Below are positions 1-9,163 of a stretch of DNA of 64,000 bases, piece by piece. Each line of letters begins with the position of its first letter. The first letter of the stretch is position 1. The notes under the pieces were generated by a model. It saw nothing but the letters and a program-made list of their open reading frames with translations, ran no database searches and was not told the origin of the DNA. This DNA is from Methylobacterium sp. CB376 (GTDB lineage: Bacteria > Pseudomonadota > Alphaproteobacteria > Rhizobiales > Beijerinckiaceae). The translations under genes were made by a program, and so were the position numbers. Location of the stretch: assembly GCF_029714205.1 (NCBI RefSeq), contig NZ_CP121648.1, positions 4,911,001-4,975,000 of the forward strand. The letters are read 5' to 3'.

Positions 1-1920
1 CGCTCGGCCGCCGCCGTGACCCTCGCGGACGAGCGCGGGCGCCGCCGGCGGGTCGGCCTCGTCTTCGGCGGAACCAGCGACCAGGCCCAGCCCCTGCTGT
101 CCCCGGTCTACTACCTGTCGCGCGCGCTCTCGCCCTTCGCGGACGTGCAGGAGCCGCGGGGCGGCAAGGGCGTGGCGGAAGCGATCGGGCAGATGCTCGA
201 TGCGCAGGTCTCGGTGCTGATGCTCGCCGATGTCGGCGCCCTCGACCCGGCCACGCAGGAGCGCGTCGCGGGCTTCGTCGACAAGGGCGGGCTCCTCCTG
301 CGCTTCGCGGGGCCGCGCCTCGCGGCGGGCAGCGACGACCTCGTGCCGGTGCGCCTGCGCCGCGGCGGCCGCGTGCTCGGCGGCGCCCTCTCCTGGGACA
401 GCCCCAAGACCCTGGCTCCCTTCCTGCCCGAGAGCCCCTTCGCGGGATTGCGGGCCCCGGCCGATATCGGGGTGCGGCGGCAGATCCTCGCCGAGCCGGA
501 CGGCGACCTCGCCCGCCGGACCTGGGCGTCGCTGCAGGACGGCACGCCGATCGTGACCGCGGCGAAGCGCGGGGAGGGGCTGATGGTTCTCGTCCACGTC
601 ACGGCCGACACGACCTGGTCGAACCTGCCGCTCTCGGGCCTCTTCGTCGACATGCTGCGCCGGACGGTGGCGCTCGCCGGCTCCGCGCCGCCGCCCGACG
701 GCGGCGCCCAGGCGGGACCGCCGCCGGTCCTGGCGCCGCGCCTCGCCCTCGACGGCTTCGGCGCCCTCGCCCCGCCCCCCGCTACCGCGCGGGCGATCCC
801 CGCCACCTACACCGACCGGGCCAGCGCGGAGCACCCGCCCGGCTTCTACGGGCCGCTCGACGGCGGCCTCGCGGTGAACGCCCTCCGGCCCGACGACCGG
901 CTGCACGCCCTCGACTTCGCCCCGCTCGGGGCGGCGCGGTTCGGCGGCCTGTCGGAGGCGGCGCGGCGCGACCTGCGCGGGCCGCTCTTCCTGCTCGGGC
1001 TGCTGCTCCTCGTCCTCGACACGCTGGCCACGCTGTGGCTCGGCGGGTTCCTCGGCCTGATGGCGGCCCGGCTGCGCCGGCCCGCCGCGGCGGCGCTGCT
1101 GCTGCCGGCCCTCCTCGCGGGCCTCCCGGGCGCGCCCGATCCCGCCCGGGCGGCGGAGCCGGCCGCGAACCGGCCGAACGGCATCGAATCCGCCCTCGTC
1201 ACCCGCATCGGCTACGTGCTGACCGGCGACGCCACCGTGGACGAGACCAGCCGGGCGGGCCTGACCGGCCTCACCCAGATGCTGGCGAGCCGCACGGCCC
1301 TCGAACCCGGCGAGCCCGCCGGCATCGACCCGGCGCGGGACGAACTCGCCTTCTATCCGCTGATCTACTGGCCGGTCGTGCCGAGCCGCCCGCAGCCGGG
1401 CGAGCAGGCGATCCGGCGCATCGACGCCTTCATGAAGAACGGCGGCACCGTGATCTTCGACACGCGCGACGCCATGATGGCGCGCTCCGGCGGCCCGCCC
1501 ACCGCCGAGGCGCTCTATCTCCAGCGCATGCTCTCGACCCTCGAAGTGCCCGAACTGGAGCCGGTGCCGCGCGACCACGTGCTCACCAAGGCCTTCTACC
1601 TCGTGGATTCCTTCCCGGGCCGCTACGCCAACGGCCAGACCTGGGTCGAGGCGCTGCCGCCGGCCGGCGACGGGGCCGAGCGGCGGCCGGCCCGCGCGGG
1701 CGACGGCGTCTCGCCGATCGTCATCACCGGCAACGACCTCGCCTCCGCCTGGGCGGTGGGGCGCCGGGGCGAGGCGCTCTATCCGGTGGTGGGGGGCGAC
1801 CCGCGCCAGCGCGAGATGGCGTTCCGGGGCGGGGTCAACCTCGTGATGTACGCCCTCACGGGCAACTACAAGGCCGACCAGGTGCATGTCCCGGCCCTGC
1901 TGGAGCGGCTCGGCCAGTGA
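1..1920 (+). CDS. DUF4159-domain membrane protein, 5' end outside window
   Basis: The reading frame is open from the first base, so the N-terminus lies outside; 639 residues are visible. A first part (about residues 1-320) resembles the periplasmic part of BatA/VWA-operon proteins. It is followed by a hydrophobic stretch rich in Leu (about 325-350) and a second, shorter hydrophobic stretch ending in an Ala-rich cleavage-like site (about 365-385). The last 240 residues form a DUF4159-like domain, with the segment RIGYVLTGDATVDE at its start and a FYPLIYWPV motif. Such proteins sit in MoxR/DUF58/VWA operons of alphaproteobacteria, and the next gene (79 bp downstream) is the expected membrane partner. 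The biochemical role is not known. Confidence 0.8.
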   Translation, partial: RSAAAVTLADERGRRRRVGLVFGGTSDQAQPLLSPVYYLSRALSPFADVQEPRGGKGVAEAIGQMLDAQVSVLMLADVGALDPATQERVAGFVDKGGLLLRFAGPRLAAGSDDLVPVRLRRGGRVLGGALSWDSPKTLAPFLPESPFAGLRAPADIGVRRQILAEPDGDLARRTWASLQDGTPIVTAAKRGEGLMVLVHVTADTTWSNLPLSGLFVDMLRRTVALAGSAPPPDGGAQAGPPPVLAPRLALDGFGALAPPPATARAIPATYTDRASAEHPPGFYGPLDGGLAVNALRPDDRLHALDFAPLGAARFGGLSEAARRDLRGPLFLLGLLLLVLDTLATLWLGGFLGLMAARLRRPAAAALLLPALLAGLPGAPDPARAAEPAANRPNGIESALVTRIGYVLTGDATVDETSRAGLTGLTQMLASRTALEPGEPAGIDPARDELAFYPLIYWPVVPSRPQPGEQAIRRIDAFMKNGGTVIFDTRDAMMARSGGPPTAEALYLQRMLSTLEVPELEPVPRDHVLTKAFYLVDSFPGRYANGQTWVEALPPAGDGAERRPARAGDGVSPIVITGNDLASAWAVGRRGEALYPVVGGDPRQREMAFRGGVNLVMYALTGNYKADQVHVPALLERLGQ

Positions 1921-1999
1921 GGGCGGGCGCGATCGGGGCGGCCGGGCCGGGTGCCCGCCCGCGCGCCCGCGGCCGGGCCGGCGGAGCTGAGGACCATCG

Positions 2000-4078
2000 A
2001 TGCTGAGCCTGAGTGTCTCGCCCCTCGTTCCGACCGCGCTCCTGTGGGGGCTTGCCGCCGCGGTGGGTCTGCTCGGCCTCGTGGCGTTCGTGGCCCGCGG
2101 CCCGGTGGCGCTCCTGCGCGTCCTGGTCCTCGGCCTTCTGCTCGCGGCCCTCGCCAACCCCTCCCTGGTCCAGGAGGACCGCGAGCCGGTCAAGGACGTG
2201 GCCGCGGTGGTGATCGACCGCTCGGGCTCGCAGATGCTCGGCGACCGCCCGGCCATGACCGAGCAGGTCCGGGCCGAGCTGCAGCGGCGCTTCGGCGGCC
2301 TCGCGGAGATCGAGCCCCGCTTCATCGAGGTGCCGGAGGTCGGCACCGACGAGGGCACCAAGCTCTTCACCGCCCTCTCCAACGCCCTCGCGGACGTGCC
2401 GCCCGACCGGCTCGCCGGGATCGTCATGGTCACGGACGGGGTCGTGCACGACATCCCGGCCAGTGCCGCCGCCCTCGGCGTCAAGGCGCCCCTGCACGTC
2501 CTCGTCACCGGCCATCCGGACGAGCGCGACCGCCAGATCCGCCTGATCGAGGCCCCGCGCTTCGGCATCGTCGGGCGCGAGCAGACGATCCGCGCCGAGG
2601 TGATGGAGCGCGGCGGCACCGGCTCGGCCACCGTCACGGTGCGCCGGGACGGGCAGGAGGTGGTTCGCCAGACGGTGCGCACCGACCGGCCCTTCAGCCT
2701 GACCCTGCGCATCGAGCATGGCGGTCCCAACGTCGTCGAGATCGAGGCGGAGGCGCTGCCGGGCGAGCTCACCACCGCCAACAACCGCGCCGTGCTGCCG
2801 ATCGAGGGCATCCGCGAGAAGCTGCGGGTGCTCCTCGTCTCCGGCGAGCCCCACGCCGGCGAGCGCACGTGGCGCAACCTCCTCAAGTCCGACGCCAACG
2901 TCGACCTCGTCCACTTCACCATCCTGCGCCCGCCGGAGAAGCAGGACGGCACCCCGATCTCCGAACTCTCCCTGATCGCCTTCCCGACCCGCGAGCTGTT
3001 CCAGCAGAAGATCAAGGATTTCGACCTCATCATCTTCGACCGGTACGCCAACCAGAGCGTGCTGCCGTCGAGCTACTTCGACAACATCGTCCGCTACGTG
3101 CGCGAGGGCGGGGCGCTGCTGATCGCGGCGGGGCCGGAATTCGCCTCGGCCGCGAGCCTCGCGCGCACCCGCCTGGCGGCGATCCTGCCCGGCGAGCCGA
3201 ACGGCCGCGTGGTCGAGCGGCCCTACAAGGCGGCCCTGACCGGCAGCGGCCAGCGCCACCCGGTCACCCGCGACCTGCCGGGCTCGGAGGCGAGTCCGCC
3301 GGCCTGGGGCGACTGGCTGCGGCTGATCGGGGCCGAGATGCGCCCCGGCATCACGGCGATCCTGGCGGGGGCCGAGTCCATGCCCCTGCTCGCCCTCTCG
3401 CGCGAGGAGAAGGGCCGGGTCTCGCTGCTCCTCTCCGACCACGCCTGGCTCTGGGCCCGGGGCTACCAGGAGGGCGGCCCGCATCTCGACCTGCTGCGCC
3501 GCCTCGGCCACTGGCTGATGAAGGAGCCGGCCCTGGAGGAGGAGGCGCTGCGCGCCGCCACGACCGGCCACGGCCGCGAGGTCCGGGTCGAGCGCCAGAC
3601 CATGGCGGATTCGGCCGAGCCGGTGACCGTGACCGCGCCGAGCGGGGCCACCCGTACGCTGACCCTCGACCCCGACCGGCCCGGCCTGTTCGCGGCGACC
3701 TTCGAGGCGGGGGAACTCGGCCTGCACACCCTGCGGTCGGACAGCCTCGTCAGCTTCGTCAGCGTCGGCCCGGCCAATCCGCGCGAACTCGTCGACGTCT
3801 TCAGCGACACGGAGCGCCTGCGCCCGCTCGCCGAGGCGACCGGCGGCTCGGTCCGCCGCCTCGCGGAGGCGGGCGGCGGCGTCGTCGTGCCGCGGCTCCA
3901 GATCGCCCGCTCGGGCCGCCTCGCCGGGGCCGAGTGGATCGGCTTCCGGCCGAGCGACAGCGCGGTGGTGCGGGGCGTCTCGGTCTACCCGCTGGCGCTC
4001 GGCCTGGTGGCGCTGGCGCTGCTGGCGGCCGCGGTGCTGGCCATGTGGCTCGTCGAGGGACGTCGCGGGCGGGCGTGA
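2000..4078 (+). CDS. VWA-like inner-membrane protein of a MoxR/DUF4159 operon
   Basis: 692 residues. ATG is preceded by a GAGCTGAGGA ribosome-binding region. Two membrane segments lie at about residues 9-52 and one near the C-terminus (about 660-685), leaving a large region between them. Shortly after the second segment is AVVIDRSGSQ, which fits the DxSxS metal-binding motif of a von Willebrand A fold, and MVTDG follows near residue 150. A second part (about 290-510) resembles the glutamine-amidotransferase-like fold often noted in this family, but no catalytic Cys triad is evident. It follows the DUF4159 gene in the same direction, so the two are probably co-transcribed. Likely role: cell-envelope or chaperone-related, by operon context only. 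Confidence 0.75.
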   Translation: MLSLSVSPLVPTALLWGLAAAVGLLGLVAFVARGPVALLRVLVLGLLLAALANPSLVQEDREPVKDVAAVVIDRSGSQMLGDRPAMTEQVRAELQRRFGGLAEIEPRFIEVPEVGTDEGTKLFTALSNALADVPPDRLAGIVMVTDGVVHDIPASAAALGVKAPLHVLVTGHPDERDRQIRLIEAPRFGIVGREQTIRAEVMERGGTGSATVTVRRDGQEVVRQTVRTDRPFSLTLRIEHGGPNVVEIEAEALPGELTTANNRAVLPIEGIREKLRVLLVSGEPHAGERTWRNLLKSDANVDLVHFTILRPPEKQDGTPISELSLIAFPTRELFQQKIKDFDLIIFDRYANQSVLPSSYFDNIVRYVREGGALLIAAGPEFASAASLARTRLAAILPGEPNGRVVERPYKAALTGSGQRHPVTRDLPGSEASPPAWGDWLRLIGAEMRPGITAILAGAESMPLLALSREEKGRVSLLLSDHAWLWARGYQEGGPHLDLLRRLGHWLMKEPALEEEALRAATTGHGREVRVERQTMADSAEPVTVTAPSGATRTLTLDPDRPGLFAATFEAGELGLHTLRSDSLVSFVSVGPANPRELVDVFSDTERLRPLAEATGGSVRRLAEAGGGVVVPRLQIARSGRLAGAEWIGFRPSDSAVVRGVSVYPLALGLVALALLAAAVLAMWLVEGRRGRA

Positions 4079-4118
4079 GCCCGCACCGGCCGCGCGATCG
4101 GGGGCGAGCGGCGTTGCT

Positions 4119-4241
4119 TATCCGACATCCGACGGATCGCTTCGCCATCTCCCATTTCGGCAATGCGGATGTCGGCTTCGCTCAAGCGCCGCGCAGGCTC
4201 GTCAGACGCTGTCCGGACGTGATCGTCCGGAGAGCGGATCA
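4119..4241. repeat. Modular palindromic repeat, copy A
   Basis: A core resembling GGCTTCGCTCAAGCGCCGCG is flanked on one side by a TCCGACATCCGACGG arm and on the other by a hairpin built on GTCCGGACGTGATCGTCCGG. The same modules recur at about 14764, 27878, 33107 and 61045. This copy lies between two convergent genes, and its right edge, read on the minus strand as TGATCCGC, contains the stop codon of the acetyltransferase gene at 4239. A bidirectional terminator or REP-like role is inferred. Confidence 0.8.
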
Positions 4242-4739
4242 CGCCCCGCCGACGATCGCCCCCGACACCCCGTCGAGGGCGCCCTCGCGCAGTTCCAGCA
4301 CCAGGAAGCGGGCCGGGTCGACCGGTCCCGGCAGGACCAGGCGCCGCGGCGGGACCGGCCGGAAGCCGAAGCGGGCGTAGTAGGGCGCGTCGCCCACGAG
4401 CAGCACCAGCCCGTGCCCGCCGGCCCGGGCGGCGTCGAGGGAGGCGTCCATCAGCCCGCCGCCGATGCCGCGGCCGCCGAAGGCCGGGTCGACCGTGAGG
4501 GGGCCGAGCACCAGGGCTGGCGCGCCGCCCGCCCGCGCGGGCGTGACCCGCACCGAGCCGACGAGGAGCGTCCCCACCAGGGCCGTGAAGGAGAGGGCGG
4601 GCAGGTGCGCCACCCCCTCGCGCAGGCGGTAGGCGGTGCGCGCGAAGCGGCCGGGGCCGAAGGCGCGCTCGTGCAGGCGGCCGATCGCGTCGCTGTCGCC
4701 CGCGCGCTCGGGGCGGATCACCAGGGGCAGGGAACTCAC
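4239..4739 (-). CDS. GNAT family N-acetyltransferase
   Basis: 166 residues from a GTG start (reading VSSLPLVIRPERAGD), which gives the usual family length; longer in-frame extensions run into repeat-rich, non-coding-looking DNA. The acetyl-CoA site is visible as LTVDPAFGGRGIGGGLM (about residues 83-99, the R/Q-x-x-G-x-G/A pattern), followed by LLVGDAPYYARFGFRP, typical of the YhbS-like subfamily. The acceptor substrate cannot be read from sequence. It is convergent with the upstream membrane-protein operon, and its stop codon lies inside a palindromic repeat. Confidence 0.85.
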   Translation of the reverse strand: MSSLPLVIRPERAGDSDAIGRLHERAFGPGRFARTAYRLREGVAHLPALSFTALVGTLLVGSVRVTPARAGGAPALVLGPLTVDPAFGGRGIGGGLMDASLDAARAGGHGLVLLVGDAPYYARFGFRPVPPRRLVLPGPVDPARFLVLELREGALDGVSGAIVGGA

Positions 4740-4830
4740 CGGACAACCTCGGGCAAGGGGAAACGGACGGGCGGCGTCACGGCCGAGATCGTCGCGCGTC
4801 CTGGCGCCGGGCTCCCATGTCGTGCTCCCC

Positions 4831-4890
4831 TGCGGCCCGGAGGCGGGCCCCTGCGGCCCGGCGGGCCCTTGCGGCCCGAAAGCGGGCCCG
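4831..4890. repeat. Three palindromic GC-rich units
   Basis: Three adjacent units start with TGCGGCCCG and end with GCGGGCCC (4831-4851, 4852-4869, 4870-4890; 21, 18 and 21 bp). Each can fold on itself through GGCCCG and CGGGCC. They lie between the acetyltransferase gene and the 13-bp array. Function unknown. Confidence 0.7.
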
Positions 4891-5001
4891 TGCGCCCCGC
4901 GAAGGGGCCGCCCGCCCGATAGCAGCGCCCGCGCTCCGGTGCAAACCCGCCCGCGGCATCCGCCTTGCTTGACGGGTTCGCGCAGGCGGCGTGCCGCGGA
5001 C

Positions 5002-5118
5002 CTCCCCAAGGGGGCTCCCCAAGGGGGCTCCCCAAGGAGGCTCCCGAAGGGGGCTCCCGAAGGGGGCTCCCCAAGGGGGCTCCCCAAGGAGGCTCCCGAA
5101 GGGGGCTCCCGAAGGGGG
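5002..5118. repeat. Nine-unit 13-bp tandem array with higher-order order
   Basis: Nine contiguous 13-bp units. Three variants occur: A = CTCCCCAAGGGGG, B = CTCCCCAAGGAGG, C = CTCCCGAAGGGGG. Their order is A-A-B-C-C-A-B-C-C, that is one A followed by two copies of a 52-bp A-B-C-C block. Units are near-palindromic (CCCC-AA-GGGG), so the array could fold or slip. It ends 65 bp before the start of the importer binding-protein gene. Confidence 0.9.
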
Positions 5119-5183
5119 CTTGCGGAAGCCGAACCTTCGCCGCTTGATGACGCCGCCTTGCCGGATCAACCACGGAACCGACC

Positions 5184-6098
5184 ATGCCGACCTTCCCGTC
5201 CGCCCCCTCGCTCCGGCCGCACCTCGCCCGGGTGGCCCTTGCCCGGGCGGCCCTTGCCCTGGCGGCCCTGGCCGTCGCGGCGCTCGGGACGCCGCGTCCC
5301 GCCGCCGCCGAGGATACGGTGCCGGCCGTGGTCCGCATCGCCACCGAGGGCGCCTACGCGCCCTACAATTTCACCAAGCCGGACGGCAGCCTCGACGGCT
5401 ACGAGATCGAGCTCGCCCGCGAGATCTGCAAGCGCGCCAAGCTCACCTGCGAGTTCGTCGTGCAGGATTGGGACGGCGTGGTACCGGGCCTGCAGGCCAA
5501 GAAGTTCGACGCCATCATGTCGGGCATGACCATCACCGAGGCGCGCCAGAAGGTGATCGACTTCACGCGCCCCTACAGCGGCGACTTCTCGGGGCTCGCG
5601 GTCGACGCCGACGGTCCCCTGGCCAAGCTCCCGCTCGGCGACCAGAAGCTCAGCCTCGCCACCGACGAGGCGCAGGCCCAGAAGGCCATCGACGCCATCA
5701 AGCCGCTGCTCAAGGGCAAGACCATCGGGGCGCAGGTCTCGACCATCCACGCCAACTTCCTCGACAAATATCTGAAGGGCACCGTCGAGATCCGCGAGTA
5801 CAAGACCACCGAGCAGCACGACCTCGACCTCGCGGCCGGGCGGATCGACGGGATCTTGGCCAACGACGCGGTGCTGCGCGCCACCGCCGAGAAGCCCGAA
5901 TTCAAGGGCAGCATCGTGCTGGCCGGTCCGCGCTTCCGCGGCGGCATCCTGGGCCGCGGCGTGGCGATGGGCCTGCGCAAGGGCGAGGCGGCGCTCAAGG
6001 CCCGGCTCGACGAGGGCATCGGCGCGGTGATCGCCGACGGCACCCTGAAGACCCTCTCGATCAAGTGGTTCAAGGTCGACATGACCCCCTCCGAGTGA
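5184..6098 (+). CDS. Polar amino acid ABC transporter, substrate-binding protein
   Basis: 304 residues. An Arg/Ala-rich Sec signal peptide covers about residues 1-38, ending at PRPAAAED. The mature part begins with VRIATEGAYAPYNF and continues GSLDGYEIELAREICKR and DAIMSGMTITEARQKVIDF, the classic signature of family-3 periplasmic binding proteins (lysine/arginine/ornithine, histidine, octopine/nopaline types). It captures the amino acid in the periplasm and hands it to the two permeases encoded directly downstream. The exact ligand (basic amino acid or opine-like) is inferred from family resemblance only. Confidence 0.9.
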   Translation: MPTFPSAPSLRPHLARVALARAALALAALAVAALGTPRPAAAEDTVPAVVRIATEGAYAPYNFTKPDGSLDGYEIELAREICKRAKLTCEFVVQDWDGVVPGLQAKKFDAIMSGMTITEARQKVIDFTRPYSGDFSGLAVDADGPLAKLPLGDQKLSLATDEAQAQKAIDAIKPLLKGKTIGAQVSTIHANFLDKYLKGTVEIREYKTTEQHDLDLAAGRIDGILANDAVLRATAEKPEFKGSIVLAGPRFRGGILGRGVAMGLRKGEAALKARLDEGIGAVIADGTLKTLSIKWFKVDMTPSE

Positions 6099-6116
6099 CC
6101 GGGGGAGACCGGATCG

Positions 6117-6815
6117 GTGCAGAGTCTCGCGCTCCTCGGGCCGTCCGGCTGGGGCCCGGCCCTGCTGCTCGCGGCCGCGACCACGATCGCCCTCGCGCTG
6201 TGCGGCTTCCTCGTCGGGGCCGCGATCGGGGCGCTCGCGGCCTGCGCCAAGCTGGCGGGTCCGGCGCCGCTCGCGGGGCTCGCGGGCCTCTACACGACGA
6301 TCCTGCGCGGCGTGCCGGACCTCCTCGTCATCTACCTCCTGTATTTCGGCGGCAGCGCCGCCCTCGGGTCGGTGGCGGGGCTGTTCGGCGCCACCGGCTT
6401 CGTCGGGTTGCCGCCCTTCGCGGTCGGCGTCGGCGCCCTCGGCATCATCTCGGGCGCCTACCAGGCCGAGGTGTTCCGCGGGGCCTACCTCGCCCTCGAC
6501 CGCGGGCTGATCGAGGCGGCCCGGGCGGTCGGCATGTCGCCCGCGCTGCTGTTCCGGCGGGTGGTGGCGCCCCTCGTCGCCCGCACCGCGCTGCCGGGCC
6601 TCGGCAACGTCTGGCAGATCCTGCTGAAGGATTCGGCCCTGGTCTCGGTGACGGGCCTCGTGGAGCTGCTGCGCCAGGCCCAGGTCGGGGCCGGCTCGAC
6701 CCGCCAGCCCTTCACCTTCTACCTCGCCGCCGGGGCGCTCTACCTCCTCATCACGAGCCTGTCCTCCTGGGGCTTCGCCCGGGCGGAGGCGCATGCGCGA
6801 CGGGGCACGCCGTGA
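6117..6815 (+). CDS. Amino acid ABC transporter permease (HisQ/ArtQ type)
   Basis: 232 residues from a GTG start 18 bp after the binding-protein stop, with GGGGGAGA just upstream. It has several membrane helices and the HisMQ-type cytoplasmic loop, seen as EAARAVGMSPALLFRRVVAP (about residues 140-159), which couples to the ATPase. The pattern TILRGVPDLLVIYLLYF near residue 60 is typical of this permease family. Its TGA stop overlaps the GTG start of the next permease (GTGA), indicating translational coupling and a heterodimeric channel. Confidence 0.9.
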   Translation: MQSLALLGPSGWGPALLLAAATTIALALCGFLVGAAIGALAACAKLAGPAPLAGLAGLYTTILRGVPDLLVIYLLYFGGSAALGSVAGLFGATGFVGLPPFAVGVGALGIISGAYQAEVFRGAYLALDRGLIEAARAVGMSPALLFRRVVAPLVARTALPGLGNVWQILLKDSALVSVTGLVELLRQAQVGAGSTRQPFTFYLAAGALYLLITSLSSWGFARAEAHARRGTP

Positions 6816-7528
6816 TCGACCTCGCCTTCCTGCAGGCGACCCTCGTCGCCCTGTCGCGCGGCCTGCCGCTCACGCTCGGCCTCACCGCCGGGTCGCTCGC
6901 CTGCGGGGCGGTGCTGGCGCTGCTCGCGGCGGCGGCGCGCCTCTCCGGCATCGGGCCCCTGAGCCTCCTGTCCCGCGCCTACGTCTTCGTGTTCCGCGGC
7001 ACGCCGCTCCTGGTGCAGCTCTTCCTGATCTATTACGGGCTCGGCCAGTTCCGGCAGGACCTGCAGGCCCTGAACCTGTGGTGGTTCTTCCGGGAGCCGT
7101 ATTGGTGCGCGCTGTTCGCGCTCAGCCTCAACACCGGCGCCTACACGGCCGAGATCGTCCGGGGCGGGGTGCTGGCGGTGCCGCACGGGGCGCTCCTCGC
7201 CGGGCGCGCCTGCGGCATGTCGCGGCTGACGCTGCTGTCCCGCGTCACCCTGCCGCTGGCGGCGAGGCAGGCCCTGCCGGCCTACGGCAACGAGGTCATC
7301 CTGGTGGTCAAGTCGACGGCGCTCGCCTCCACCATCACCATCATGGAGGTGACCGGCATCGCCCAGAAGCTCATCGCCCAGAGCTTCCGGGCGTTGGAGA
7401 TCTTCTGCTGCGCCGCCGCCTTCTACCTCGCCGCCGTGAGCGCGATCATCGCCCTCGTGCGCCTCGCCGAGGCGCGGCTCGCGCCCGACCTGCGCGCGCG
7501 GCCCGCCGCGCTGCCGCGCCCCGCCTGA
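6812..7528 (+). CDS. Amino acid ABC transporter permease (HisM/ArtM type)
   Basis: 238 residues, starting at GTG within the 4-bp overlap GTGA with the preceding permease. Motifs include [20 protein letters not shown] (about 50-70), [12 protein letters not shown] (about 110) and the coupling loop [19 protein letters not shown] (about 130). It is the second half of the inner-membrane channel of this importer. The ATPase gene follows after 13 bp. Confidence 0.9.
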   Translation: MIDLAFLQATLVALSRGLPLTLGLTAGSLACGAVLALLAAAARLSGIGPLSLLSRAYVFVFRGTPLLVQLFLIYYGLGQFRQDLQALNLWWFFREPYWCALFALSLNTGAYTAEIVRGGVLAVPHGALLAGRACGMSRLTLLSRVTLPLAARQALPAYGNEVILVVKSTALASTITIMEVTGIAQKLIAQSFRALEIFCCAAAFYLAAVSAIIALVRLAEARLAPDLRARPAALPRPA

Positions 7529-7541
7529 TCCGGAGAATTCC

Positions 7542-8324
7542 GTGCTCGCTCCCGCGCCTTCCCGTCCGGTGGCCGTCGCCGTCCAGGGGCTCTCCAAGCG
7601 CTTCGGCACCCTGGAGGTGCTGCGCGAGGTCTCGCTGTCGGCGCGGGAGGGGGAGGTGGTGGCGATCCTCGGCGCCTCGGGCTCCGGCAAGTCGACGCTC
7701 CTGCGCTGCATCAACCTGCTCGAACTGCCCGACGCGGGCGAGATCACGCTCGGCCGCGAGACCGTGGCGTGGCGCGCGCGCCGCGGCGGGCGGGTGCCGG
7801 CCGACCGCGCCCAGGTGGAGCGCATCCGCGCCCGGGCCGGGATGGTCTTCCAGAGCTTCAACCTCTGGCCGCACCGCACGGTGCTGGAGAACGTGATCGA
7901 GGCGCCGGTCCACGTCCAGCGGCGGCCCCGGTCGGAGTGCGTGGCCGAGGCCGAGGCGCTGCTCGCCAAGGTCGGCATCGCCGACAAGCGCGACCATTAC
8001 CCGGCCCACCTCTCCGGGGGGCAGCAGCAGCGCGCCGCCATCGCCCGGGCGCTGGCGATGCACCCGCAGGTGCTGCTCTTCGACGAGCCGACCTCGGCCC
8101 TCGACCCGGAGCGGGTGGCCGAGGTGCTCCGGGTGATGCGGGGGCTGGCCGAGGAGGGGCGCACGATGCTGATCGTCACCCACGAGATGGCCTTCGCCCG
8201 GGAGGTCGCGCACCGGGTCGTGTTCCTGCACGAGGGCCGGATCGAGGAGGAGGGCGAGCCCGAAGCCCTGTTCGGCGCGCCGCGCTCCGAGCGGCTCAGG
8301 CAGTTCCTGGCGCGGGGCGGGTAG
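7542..8324 (+). CDS. Amino acid ABC transporter ATP-binding protein (HisP/GlnQ type)
   Basis: 260 residues. Walker [10 protein letters not shown] lies near residues 43-51, the Q-loop FQSFNLWPH near 104, the signature SGGQQQR near 159, Walker [10 protein letters not shown] near 177, and the switch His in IVTHEM near 210. The extra segment around residue 75 ([21 protein letters not shown]) is typical of the histidine/opine branch. It energises the importer encoded by the three preceding genes and ends the operon; a hairpin follows directly and the next gene is convergent. Confidence 0.92.
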   Translation: MLAPAPSRPVAVAVQGLSKRFGTLEVLREVSLSAREGEVVAILGASGSGKSTLLRCINLLELPDAGEITLGRETVAWRARRGGRVPADRAQVERIRARAGMVFQSFNLWPHRTVLENVIEAPVHVQRRPRSECVAEAEALLAKVGIADKRDHYPAHLSGGQQQRAAIARALAMHPQVLLFDEPTSALDPERVAEVLRVMRGLAEEGRTMLIVTHEMAFAREVAHRVVFLHEGRIEEEGEPEALFGAPRSERLRQFLARGG

Positions 8325-8344
8325 GGGCGGCGGTGCCGCCGCCC
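8325..8344. terminator. Hairpin between convergent transporter operons
   Basis: GGGCGGCGG and CCGCCGCCC form a 9-bp inverted repeat starting directly at the end of the ATPase gene and 12 bp from the metQ stop. There is no U-run on either strand, so it is at best a bidirectional stem-type terminator. This is an inference from position and structure. Confidence 0.45.
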
Positions 8345-8355
8345 GGCCGGACCGC

Positions 8356-9138
8356 CTACCAGCTCGGCAGCACCGCGCCCTTGAACGTCGTCTCGATGAA
8401 GGCCTTCACCTCCGGCGAGCGGTAGGACTCGACCAGGGCCTTGACCCAGGGCTTGTCCTTGTCGGCGCTGCGCACCGCGATCACGTTCACGTAGGGGCCC
8501 TTGGGCGCCTCGCGCAGGAGCGCGTCGCTCGGCGTGAGGCCGGCGGGCGTCGCGTAGTTGGTGTTCACCGCCGCCGCGTCGACGTCGTCGAGGGAGCGCG
8601 GCGTCTGGGCCGCGTCGACCTCGATGAAGCGCAGCTTCTTGGGGTTCTTCACGATGTCGGCGACGGTCGGCTTGAAGCCGACGCCCTCCCGCAGGGTGAT
8701 CACCCCCTTGTCCTGGAGCAGCAGCAGCGAGCGCCCGCCATTGGTCGGGTCGTTCTGGATCGCGACCGTGCCGCCGTCCGGCACCGCGTCCCAGGACATG
8801 TGCCGCTTCGAGTAGATCCCGAGCGGGAAGTTCACGGTGAGCGCCACGCTCTCGATCCGGTAGCCGCGATCGGCCTTCTGGTTGTCGAGGTAGGGCTGGT
8901 TCTGGAAGGAATTCGCCTCGATCTCGCCGGCCGAGAGCGCCTCGTTCGGGACCACGTAGTCCGAGAACTCCATCACCTGCAGGTCGAGGCCGTGCTTGGC
9001 GGCGACCGGCTTGACCGCCTCCAGGATCTGGGCGTGCGGGCCGGGCGTCGCCGCGACGCGGACGCGCTCGGCGGCGGCGGCGGGCAGGGCGGCGGCAGCG
9101 GCGGCGAGGGCCGCCGCCAGGGTGAGGACGCGCAACAT
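8356..9138 (-). CDS. metQ: MetQ, methionine ABC transporter substrate-binding protein (NlpA family)
   Basis: 260 residues with a Sec signal peptide (Ala-rich, about 1-23). There is no lipobox Cys before the mature start AERVRVAATPGPHAQILE, so it would be a soluble periplasmic protein rather than the lipoprotein typical of enterobacteria. Family motifs are QVMEFSDYVVPNEALSAGEI, NSFQNQPYLDN, and IAIQNDPTNGGRSL-like near residue 135. It binds D/L-methionine and delivers it to MetI/MetN, encoded just upstream in the same operon (order metN-metI-metQ, 25 bp after metI). Confidence 0.92.
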   Translation of the reverse strand: MLRVLTLAAALAAAAAALPAAAAERVRVAATPGPHAQILEAVKPVAAKHGLDLQVMEFSDYVVPNEALSAGEIEANSFQNQPYLDNQKADRGYRIESVALTVNFPLGIYSKRHMSWDAVPDGGTVAIQNDPTNGGRSLLLLQDKGVITLREGVGFKPTVADIVKNPKKLRFIEVDAAQTPRSLDDVDAAAVNTNYATPAGLTPSDALLREAPKGPYVNVIAVRSADKDKPWVKALVESYRSPEVKAFIETTFKGAVLPSW

Positions 9139-9163
9139 CGTCTGGAATCTCCGGGGATTGAGG

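Larger units (their letters stand above)
4740..5183. other. Gene-free 444-bp gap filled with repeats
   Basis: No convincing gene is seen on either strand. The stretch holds two repeat arrays: three GGCCCG/CGGGCC hairpin units at 4831-4890 and nine 13-bp units at 5002-5118. Frames through the 13-bp array translate to periodic peptides in every frame because 13 is not a multiple of 3, which argues against coding. The leader of the amino acid importer must begin in or after this region. Confidence 0.7.

Noticed and set aside
5002..5118. CRISPR-like array
   Set aside because: Units are 13 bp and contiguous, with no spacers and no cas genes nearby.
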